Source: JBCBJZ01 sp038522635 (GTDB lineage Bacteria; Pseudomonadota; Alphaproteobacteria; Rhizobiales; Hyphomicrobiaceae). Taken from it: a DNA stretch of 19,878 bases. The notes below the pieces were generated by a model that saw nothing but the letters and a program-made list of their open reading frames with translations, ran no database searches and was not told where the DNA came from. Location: NCBI GenBank assembly GCA_038522635.1, contig JBCBJZ010000059.1, positions 1-19,878 on the forward strand, given 5' to 3'. Shown here one piece after another: positions 14,850 to 19,878 of the stretch; position 1 is the first letter of the stretch, and each line of letters starts with the position of its first letter. A program made the translations under genes and the position numbers.

Positions 14850-16448
14850 TTACTCGACGATGAAACCGTAGTCGCCCTTCAGGCCGCTGATCGGTTTGCG
14901 CTTGCCGCGCCCGTAGATGCGGTTGAAGTGACCGAGCAGGTTGGCTTTGCCATCGGTGGCGATCGCCAGGCCCTGATCGGGACGGGTCAGTTTGTGACGT
15001 GCGGTGGGGCGGACCATGTAGGGGGTCACGATCACCACAAGCTCCGTCTCCTGCTTGATGAAGTCGCGCGAGCGGAACAGCGTCCCCAGCACGGGTAGGT
15101 TCTTGATGCCGGGCAAACCGTCGATGTTCTGGCGGGTGTCTTCCGAAATCAGGCCGGCCATCGCGATCGAGCCCCCGGAGGGCAGCTCCACCACCGACCG
15201 GGCCTGGCGTTTGCGCAGGGCAGGGATCGAGATGTTGGAGAGCGTCACCGCGCCGTTGTTCGACAGTTCGGAGACTTCCGTCTCGATCTTCAGGCTGATG
15301 CGCCCGGCCGACATGACGACCGGCGTGAACGAGACCGCCACACCGAACTCTTTGAACGTCACCGAGAGCTGGCCCTGGCTGTCCACGACCGGCACCGGAT
15401 ATTCACCGCCGGCGAGGAACTTGGCCGTCTCGCCGGAAACCGCGGTCAGGTTGGGTTCAGCGAGCGTCTTGACCAGGCCATCACGCTCAAGAGCGCGTAA
15501 TGCGTAGGCTGCACTGCGGCCGTTACCGCCAGCCCAGCCGCCCTGGATACCGGAGTTGCCGAACGGCGCGGTTGCATCGTTGGCGCCATCACCGGCAAGG
15601 TTGTTGTAGGTCAGGAGCTGACCCGCAGCGCTACCGGCCGTCGCGATCCCTGGAACAGGAAGCGTGCCAAGACCCGCAGCAGCGGTCAGCGGCAAGGCGT
15701 TCTCCGTCAGCAACCGTGTCACGAAGTTGCCTGACTGGATCTGCGCCCCCAGGTTGATACCGAGCTGCTTTAAGAGCGAGCGCTGCACCTCGGCGACGAC
15801 GACCTTGAGCATCACCTGCTCTTCGCCTTCGACCTTGATCAGGTTCACAACCTTGTTTTCAGGCTTGCTGTCGTTCTCACCACCAGCCGGCACAACGAAG
15901 CGGCCTGCGATGTTGGACGCCTTGGCGCTGTCAGCCGGGTTGCGTACGCTCCCCGTCAGGATCACCGTATTGTTCAGCATCTCCGCTTTGACGCGGCTGC
16001 CTGGAATGAGGCGGCGCAGGAGCGCTTCGAGCACGCCGGTATCCTGTTCGATGGACACTTCGAGCGTCAGGAGGCGCTGGCCGTGGCGATCGAACAGGAA
16101 GGCGTTCGCCTGGCCGGTTTTCTTGCCGATCAGGTAGACGCGGTTGGAGCTCTGCACCACCGCATCCATGATCTTGGGATCGGACACGATCACGTCGCGC
16201 AGAGCCGTGGGAAGTTCGATCAGCATGGACTTGTTCAGCCCCAGCTTGATCTTCCGGCTCTGGGGCAGCGGATCACCGTGGCTGATCCGCAGATGCGAGC
16301 GATGCTGCGCCTGATGGGGCTGCACTTTGTGCTTGTGGCGATCGGTGGCCAACGCTTCATGCGCGGTACCGATGGGCAGTGCTGTGGCCGCAAGCCCGGC
16401 CAGGCCGACGAGGGCGCAAGCCCAGGTCGTCGTAATTGAATTGCGCAT
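14850..16448 (-). CDS. cpaC: CpaC/RcpA, outer-membrane secretin of the Flp pilus
   Basis: About 532 residues. The signal peptide begins MRNSITTTWACALVGLAGLA. The N-terminal region has the pilus/BON-type domains (KIKLGLNKSMLIELPTALRD; VKAEMLNNTVILTGSVRNP). The C-terminal secretin domain has LVKTLAEPNLTAVSGETAKF and VVELPSGGSIAMAGLISED, the family hallmarks. It forms the outer-membrane channel for the pilus. ATG 16448 is preceded by AAGG about eleven bases away; an open frame reaches a TTG at 16478, but that start would put ten residues before the signal peptide. About 70 bases separate it from cpaB. The His/Gln-rich stretch after the signal (about residues 35-60) is likely disordered. Confidence 0.94.
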   Translation of the reverse strand: MRNSITTTWACALVGLAGLAATALPIGTAHEALATDRHKHKVQPHQAQHRSHLRISHGDPLPQSRKIKLGLNKSMLIELPTALRDVIVSDPKIMDAVVQSSNRVYLIGKKTGQANAFLFDRHGQRLLTLEVSIEQDTGVLEALLRRLIPGSRVKAEMLNNTVILTGSVRNPADSAKASNIAGRFVVPAGGENDSKPENKVVNLIKVEGEEQVMLKVVVAEVQRSLLKQLGINLGAQIQSGNFVTRLLTENALPLTAAAGLGTLPVPGIATAGSAAGQLLTYNNLAGDGANDATAPFGNSGIQGGWAGGNGRSAAYALRALERDGLVKTLAEPNLTAVSGETAKFLAGGEYPVPVVDSQGQLSVTFKEFGVAVSFTPVVMSAGRISLKIETEVSELSNNGAVTLSNISIPALRKRQARSVVELPSGGSIAMAGLISEDTRQNIDGLPGIKNLPVLGTLFRSRDFIKQETELVVIVTPYMVRPTARHKLTRPDQGLAIATDGKANLLGHFNRIYGRGKRKPISGLKGDYGFIVE

Positions 16449-16517
16449 GGTCAAAGGTGCCTTCTGACGAGCTACCAACGAGCTGAAGAACGCTACTGGG
16501 GGTGCACTCAGAACTAG

Positions 16518-17309
16518 TTAGTTGACGCCGTACGCGCGGGATTTGACGCCATAACGCAGCACACGAATTGCGTTGCCGCGGTCTTTACGCAGACCGCTGC
16601 CGGAGGTCGGATCAGCCCCTGCTGCCTTGAAGTCGGCGACCGAACGCAGGGCTAAAGAGATCTCACCCATCGAGTTGGCGAGCGCGAGTTGCTCGGCCTG
16701 TTGGGGTGTCAGTTCGAGCGTCGCCGTGCTGGCGTCGGCCGATTTTTTGTTCTTGGCATCGATCATCTGACCGATGGCGAGCACGCGTACGTTGCGGAAC
16801 AGCGTGTCGGAGACGTGCCCATCGGACCCGCGATTGCGCAGGCGGCGCGTCAGAATCACGTCGACGCGATCGTTGGGAAGGATCAGACGACCGGCGGCCG
16901 TGTCTTCCTTGATGCGCGTTGAGATGGCGCGCATGCCCTGCGGCAGGATCGCGGCCAGCACGCCGCCTTCGCCAGCGCGGATCAGTTTGTGCGGCGTGAC
17001 CGGCTCACCCTGCAGCAGCGGGGAGCGGGCGATCGCGCCTGAGAATTTTGAGACCGCCGATGGCATGCGCCGGCGGGTGATGAACTTGCCGCTCACCGCA
17101 TCCTTGGGCCACTTCTGCCAGCGGAAGCTCGACGCGTTCGCAACCTGCCCCAGATTGATGTCGGTGCGCGCGACGAGGACCTCGGTGGTGTTGATCTCCA
17201 CCGTTTGGGTCTGCACCACGGGCTCTTTCGTCAGCATGCTCATGCCGACGAGCGCTGCGGCGCCAAAGACGACGGCAACGCCCAACGTGATGATCTGTGC
17301 CTTCTTCAT
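16518..17309 (-). CDS. cpaB: CpaB/RcpC, periplasmic pilus assembly protein with SAF domain
   Basis: A 263-residue protein with one N-terminal membrane helix (about 5-24, MKKAQIITLGVAVVFGAAAL). A SAF-like domain follows (TTEVLVARTDINLGQVANAS), then the CpaB/RcpC domain (GMRAISTRIKEDTAAGRLIL; NDRVDVILTRR; TATLELTPQQAEQLALA). It is thought to bind peptidoglycan or stabilise the secretin in the periplasm. ATG 17309 has AAAGGAT about eight bases upstream. It follows cpaA after 305 bases without a gene, so it may have its own promoter. Confidence 0.93.
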   Translation of the reverse strand: MKKAQIITLGVAVVFGAAALVGMSMLTKEPVVQTQTVEINTTEVLVARTDINLGQVANASSFRWQKWPKDAVSGKFITRRRMPSAVSKFSGAIARSPLLQGEPVTPHKLIRAGEGGVLAAILPQGMRAISTRIKEDTAAGRLILPNDRVDVILTRRLRNRGSDGHVSDTLFRNVRVLAIGQMIDAKNKKSADASTATLELTPQQAEQLALANSMGEISLALRSVADFKAAGADPTSGSGLRKDRGNAIRVLRYGVKSRAYGVN

Positions 17310-17614
17310 CGCGCAACGATCCTTTCAATGTGCGCGCTGGCCCTCAGGGGAAGGCGAGCGCAAACATGAGGCAGGCGCGACAGGGCAGGACGTATAGCCG
17401 GCAACGCTCGCGCCATTCAAACTTCAGCTCTCACTGAAGCCTGAGCATGGGCGACAAACGTCAATGCCGGGTTAATCGATGTTGCGAAATGAGGGACGAT
17501 GAAACGGTTTGTGAAGAGGCGCGGTGCGGCGCCTGCGGGCAGCTTTCAACCGGCCCGCTAACCGGCCTACATGGCGTCATCGGCGGTGAGGTTCACGCGC
17601 CTCAGACACCCGCC
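17310..17614 (-). other. 305-base cpaA-cpaB gap with hairpins
   Basis: No gene is visible. CTTCAG (17434-17439 on the - strand side) pairs with CTGAAG (17422-17427) around TGAGAG, a perfect 6-base hairpin followed by TTTG. Another stem overlaps the cpaA stop codon (GGCGG-TGAGG with CCTCA-CCGCC, one bulge). A run of short GGCC-containing repeats lies at about 17548-17570. No clear -35/-10 pair for cpaB was found. Confidence 0.35.
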
Positions 17615-18133
17615 TCATCCGCCGAGCGCCATGATGGAGAGGCCGTTGAACCAACTCGTTGAAGGGTAGATCCAAATGGCGCCCGCGGCGATCGCGATGC
17701 CGTAGGGGATGCCGCCCTTCTTTTCGTGCAGCCGGAGCGCCCAGCTTTGACCGAGCAGCCAAGAAGGAGGAAGGATTGAGCGGTAGAGCAGGATGGCGAC
17801 CGCGAGCAACCCGCCGCAGATCGCGACCAGGGTTGCAAACCCGAGCATGTGGTCAAAGCCGATCCACAGCGCCGCCGCCGACAGCAACTTCGCATCGCCG
17901 CCACCCATCCATCCGCGCCAGAACATGAAGACGCAGACGCCGAGCATCAACGCGCCAGCCAGCACGTGCATGCCGATGGTGGCCCACGGCAGCCCCGAGA
18001 ACGGCGCAACGAGCGCGAACCCCGCCACGAGCGCGATCGACACCTTGTTGGGGATCGTCATCGTGAAGAGGTCGAAGAAGGCTGCGAACATCATCGCCGC
18101 CGGGAAGATGAACAACAGCGTATACTCAAACAC
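17615..18133 (-). CDS. cpaA: CpaA/TadV, Flp prepilin peptidase
   Basis: A 172-residue integral membrane aspartyl protease of the type IV prepilin peptidase family (short form without the methylase domain). The two catalytic aspartates are visible: Asp21 in FFDLFTMTIPN and Asp80 in GGGDAK. Five or six hydrophobic helices span the rest. It should cleave the Flp prepilins at the Gly before the AIEY motif. The start is not obvious: the open frame runs up to a TTG at 18187, but GTG 18133 (MFEYTLLFIF) has GAGAG eight bases upstream and starts right at the first helix, so I prefer it. The divergent pilin gene lies 108 bases upstream. Confidence 0.88.
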   Translation of the reverse strand: MFEYTLLFIFPAAMMFAAFFDLFTMTIPNKVSIALVAGFALVAPFSGLPWATIGMHVLAGALMLGVCVFMFWRGWMGGGDAKLLSAAALWIGFDHMLGFATLVAICGGLLAVAILLYRSILPPSWLLGQSWALRLHEKKGGIPYGIAIAAGAIWIYPSTSWFNGLSIMALGG

Positions 18134-18188
18134 CGCAACCACTCTCTTACTGAACACAGACGCCGGGCATCGCAGACAAACGCGCAAG

Positions 18189-18229
18189 CCTGGCGAGGAC
18201 CGCTATGCAGCGAATCATTGCGCGCCAGG
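18189..18229 (-). other. Stem-loop between pilin A and cpaA
   Basis: On the - strand CCTGGCG (18229-18223) pairs with CGCCAGG (18195-18189). Inside, CGCT-GCAT-AGCG forms a second small hairpin (18212-18201). There is no U tract. It may slow or partly block read-through, or protect the upstream pilin mRNA, so that pilin outnumbers peptidase. Confidence 0.4.
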
Positions 18230-18241
18230 GTAAAGAAAGCG

Positions 18242-18415
18242 TTAAGCGCGCGTCTTCAGGCCCGCGTCCACGTCGGAGAAAATGCCGGTCAGCTCAACGC
18301 CGATCGCGGTCAGCGCCGTGATGATGACCAGAGCGACGAAGGCCGCGATCAGTGAGTATTCGATCGCCGTTGATCCATCCGTGTCTGTTTGGAAGTGCTG
18401 CAAGGCTTTCGACAT
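18242..18415 (-). CDS. Flp-type pilin, divergent copy next to cpaA
   Basis: A 57-residue Flp prepilin. It starts MSKALQHFQTDTDG; likely cleavage follows that Gly, leaving STAIEYSLIAAFVALVIITA, with the conserved Glu at +5 and Tyr at +6, then one hydrophobic helix. It ends FSDVDAGLKTRA, as do the other pilins here. ATG 18415 has GGAG six bases upstream. It differs from the tandem copies in its acidic leader (DTDG against CESG), Ser for Ala/Gly around the motif and GVELTGIF for GTEVKGTF. Its place before cpaA is that of pilA in Caulobacter. It could be the main or a minor subunit. Confidence 0.93.
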   Translation of the reverse strand: MSKALQHFQTDTDGSTAIEYSLIAAFVALVIITALTAIGVELTGIFSDVDAGLKTRA

Positions 18416-18543
18416 ATCTAACTCCGGTACACATCAGCAGGGGCAGCGATGGACACCATCGCTTGCATTTCCGGACACTGTGACGCGTAAGTCTTAAGAT
18501 GCGTGTAAATTCCCTAATTACTGAACAATGAAAACGAAGGGGC

Positions 18544-18574
18544 TTAGGTTTTTGTCAACCACGCGGTTAGGTTT
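18544..18574 (-). promoter_or_regulatory. Candidate promoter -35 flanked by direct repeats, upstream of divergent pilin
   Basis: On the - strand a perfect TTGACA (18558-18553) lies between two copies of AAACCTAA (18574-18567 and 18551-18544), start to start 23 bases apart, about two helical turns. The matching -10 is weak (GTTTTC, 18535-18530, 17-base spacer), as expected for an activated promoter. The rest of 18416-18780 holds the leader and the neighbouring pilin's terminator, but no other gene. Confidence 0.45.
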
Positions 18575-18710
18575 CTAACTTGCGGGTTTTGGCGAGAAGC
18601 GCGGCTGGGAATGAAGCGCGCTCACACGCACTTGAGAGCGAGGCTGCACGTGTGCGAAGCGGCACGCGGCTGTGTGGCGGCCGCATGCCAGACCATCGCC
18701 GAACGCAAAA

Positions 18711-18739
18711 CCGCCCGGCGCTTCGCAGCGGCCGGGCGG
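18711..18739 (-). terminator. Terminator of second pilin gene
   Basis: A perfect 9-base-pair stem (CCGCCCGGC and GCCGGGCGG) with an 11-base loop, followed on the - strand by TTTTGCG. It lies about 40 bases past the stop codon of the pilin at 18781-18954 and is almost the same as the one at 19733-19761. Confidence 0.8.
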
Positions 18740-18780
18740 CTTCGTCTGGTCAAGCGGACGATCAGGTGTCCGCGATCCGA

Positions 18781-18954
18781 TTAGGCGCGGGTTTTCAGGC
18801 CAGCGTCGACGTCAGCGAACGTGCCTTTGATTTCCGTGCCAACGTTGGTCACGACCGTGATGATGGCCACGCCGATGAGGGCTGCGATCAGGCCGTATTC
18901 GATGGCCGTTGCGCCGGACTCACATTGTGCGAAACGTGCTGCGAAAGCTTTCAT
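18781..18954 (-). CDS. Flp-type pilin, tandem copy 1
   Basis: A 57-residue prepilin: leader MKAFAARFAQCESG, likely cut after Gly14, then ATAIEYGLIAALIGVAIITV, one hydrophobic helix, and a tail GTEIKGTFADVDAGLKTRA. The ATAIEYGLIAAL block is the Flp family hallmark. CpaA should process it and the CpaF/TadB/TadC machine should polymerise it into a thin adhesive fibre. ATG 18954 is preceded by GGGAG about nine bases away. It differs from copy 2 at only a few residues (leader, and EIK for EVK). It has its own leader and terminator, so it can be transcribed alone. Confidence 0.95.
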   Translation of the reverse strand: MKAFAARFAQCESGATAIEYGLIAALIGVAIITVVTNVGTEIKGTFADVDAGLKTRA

Positions 18955-19127
18955 GGTTGACTCTCCCTGAGTTTGAAAATGATCGGTATCGCCGATCGTT
19001 CGACGACTTCGTGTCGCCTGAACTGATATTGAAACTAGCGCCGAGACATTAATAACTGGTAAAAACTGGGCAAAATCATATTAAACTCACAAAATACATC
19101 AAAACCGATTTAAACAGCCCTAACGCG

Positions 19128-19169
19128 ATTATAATTCAACCGCAGAACTGTTATCCTTCAAAATAACAG
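19128..19169 (-). promoter_or_regulatory. Candidate promoter with overlapping inverted repeat, upstream of tandem pilin copy 1
   Basis: On the - strand a perfect TATAAT (19133-19128) is preceded, at the -35 distance, by one arm of a perfect inverted repeat CTGTTAT-N8-ATAACAG (19169-19148). Such an overlap is typical of an operator. A leader of about 167 bases would follow. The stretch 18955-19338 is notably AT-rich compared with the genes and holds no other gene. Confidence 0.45.
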
Positions 19170-19260
19170 ACGCGAAACCATCGCAGTCTTTTGGAGGTTC
19201 AAAGGCGTGCACCGATCCCCACACTTCCGCGGGCCCCAAACGCACCCCCAAACGCGAAAA

Positions 19261-19289
19261 CCGCCCGGCTCGCGTTGCGAACCAGGCGG
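19261..19289 (-). terminator. Terminator of tandem pilin copy 2
   Basis: On the - strand CCGCCTGGTTCGC pairs with GCGAGCCGGGCGG over 13 base pairs around AAC, with two U-G wobbles that pair only on this strand, followed by TTTTCGCG. It lies 50 bases past the stop codon at 19339 and differs in sequence from the terminators of the other copies. Confidence 0.8.
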
Positions 19290-19338
19290 CTTCGTCGTGC
19301 ACCTTCCGCTGCAGCTCAAGCGCCGCGCGGGCGGTACA

Positions 19339-19512
19339 TTAGGCGCGGGTCTTCAGGCCAGCGTCGACGTCGGCGAAGGTGCCTTTGACTTCCGTGCCAA
19401 CGTTGGTCACGACCGTGATGATGGCGACGCCGATCAGAGCAGCGATCAGGCCGTATTCGATAGCCGTTGCGCCGGACTCACACTTAGCAAAACGAGCAAC
19501 CAGGTTTTTCAT
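19339..19512 (-). CDS. Flp-type pilin, tandem copy 2
   Basis: A 57-residue prepilin: leader MKNLVARFAKCESG, then ATAIEYGLIAALIGVAIITV, tail GTEVKGTFADVDAGLKTRA. Cleavage is expected after Gly14. ATG 19512 has GGGAGAGAG upstream; a longer open frame extends to 19674 but would add 54 residues with no pilin character and is not credible. The 3' half is base-for-base identical to the partial copy at the window edge. It has its own long leader and its own terminator. Confidence 0.95.
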   Translation of the reverse strand: MKNLVARFAKCESGATAIEYGLIAALIGVAIITVVTNVGTEVKGTFADVDAGLKTRA

Positions 19513-19693
19513 AACGTTCTCTCTCCCACTGTGGATTTGAGCGGTGACCCGCCCGGTCCTACCGCAGCGACGCTGTCGGCCTGAACTGTGTTGCACTCTA
19601 CCGGGAAAAACTTGCCGAAATAATAATTCAGAGGCTTTCCAGATTAATATTCCAAACAAACTCGAACGTGCCAAAATGGAGCGATTATTTGAT

Positions 19694-19725
19694 ATTATAT
19701 ACTATAATGCTGCAGCCTATCGCAA
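19694..19725 (-). promoter_or_regulatory. Candidate promoter of tandem pilin copy 2
   Basis: On the - strand TTGCGA (19725-19720) and TATATA (19701-19696) are 18 bases apart in a very AT-rich stretch; an overlapping TATAAT lies at 19699-19694. The transcript would have a leader of about 175 bases. The region 19513-19802 has no gene apart from this and the next terminator. Confidence 0.4.
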
Positions 19726-19732
19726 AACAAAA

Positions 19733-19761
19733 CCGCCCGGCGCTTTGCAGCGGCCGGGCGG
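19733..19761 (-). terminator. Terminator of tandem pilin copy 3
   Basis: The same 9-base-pair stem as at 18711-18739 (CCGCCCGGC and GCCGGGCGG) with one base changed in the loop, followed on the - strand by TTTTGTTTTG. It lies about 40 bases past the stop codon of the pilin cut by the window edge. Confidence 0.8.
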
Positions 19762-19802
19762 CTTCGTTCGGTCAGGCGGACGGTCAGGCGTCCGCGATCC
19801 GA

Positions 19803-19878
19803 TTAGGCGCGGGTCTTCAGGCCAGCGTCGACGTCGGCGAAGGTGCCTTTGACTTCCGTGCCAACGTTGGTCACGACC
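19803..19878 (-). CDS. Flp-type pilin, tandem copy 3 (partial)
   Basis: Only the last 24 residues are inside the window: VVTNVGTEVKGTFADVDAGL, then KTRA and TAA at 19805-19803. These bases are identical to the matching part of copy 2. The 5' part lies beyond the right edge. Its downstream flank and terminator resemble those of copy 1, not copy 2. Confidence 0.92.
   Translation of the reverse strand, partial: VVTNVGTEVKGTFADVDAGLKTRA

Noticed and set aside
17447..17662. 71-residue Cys-rich open frame on the + strand
   Set aside because: It overlaps the end of cpaA in antisense, has no good ribosome-binding site and shows no recognisable fold.
19112..19126. CtrA-like box (TTAG-N6-TTAA) upstream of tandem pilin copy 1
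   Set aside because: The known CtrA consensus is TTAA-N7-TTAA; here the spacing is six and one half-site is imperfect, so I do not call it.
19339..19674. 111-residue version of pilin copy 2
   Set aside because: The extra 54 N-terminal residues come from the AT-rich leader and would destroy the prepilin leader; the ATG at 19512 with GGGAGAGAG fits the 57-residue family length.
19660..19680. Sigma-54-like promoter (TTGGCACG on the - strand)
   Set aside because: The -24 part looks good, but no GC lies ten bases after the GG, so the -12 element is missing.

Overview
The window reads as chromosomal, fairly GC-rich DNA of an alphaproteobacterium, most likely of the Hyphomicrobiales (Rhizobiales) or a close relative. 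This rests on an RcdA (DUF1465) homologue, a complete Caulobacter-type cpaA-cpaF/tadB-tadC pilus cluster, and a MotA/TolQ-like plus OmpA-like pair beside an inositol monophosphatase. The placement is inferred from gene families and order, not from a database search.

Positions 1-3537 (+ strand): the tail of a Sel1-repeat protein, an inositol monophosphatase, and a two-gene module resembling a MotA/MotB-type ion-driven motor (four-helix channel subunit; single-helix, coiled-coil, OmpA peptidoglycan-binding partner). Positions 3538-4316 hold a terminator, a pair of palindromic direct repeats and a small secreted protein ending in five histidines. Positions 4317-7240 (- strand) carry an ABC exporter half-transporter followed by a glutathione S-transferase-like protein. 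Positions 7241-7888 hold rpmE (ribosomal protein L31) with a promoter, a structured leader and a downstream hairpin. It converges on rcdA (7889-8470, - strand).

Positions 8471-9022 contain no protein gene. They hold a strong candidate for an unannotated small RNA on the - strand (about 8687-8781): three stem-loops, an exposed CCUCC-type anti-Shine-Dalgarno stretch and an intrinsic terminator with nine Us.

Positions 9023-19878 (- strand, read right to left) form a tad/cpa Flp-pilus locus: an array of at least four Flp pilin genes (one cut by the window edge), then cpaA (prepilin peptidase), cpaB, cpaC (secretin), cpaD (lipoprotein), cpaE/tadZ, cpaF/tadA (ATPase), tadB and tadC (inner-membrane platform), ending in a terminator. 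Three pilin genes are near-identical tandem copies, each followed by its own terminator where visible and, for the two complete ones, preceded by a long AT-rich leader. The fourth, more divergent pilin sits directly upstream of cpaA and is probably co-transcribed with it. Pilins would be processed by CpaA, assembled by CpaF/TadB/TadC, positioned by CpaE and secreted through CpaC/CpaD/CpaB. No tadD or tadE/tadG-type minor pilin gene lies in the window.

I saw no insertion sequence, tRNA, rRNA, CRISPR array or recognisable defence cassette. The most noteworthy items are the small RNA, the mosaic pilin array with possible operator sites, the rpmE leader and the uncharacterised motor-like pair.
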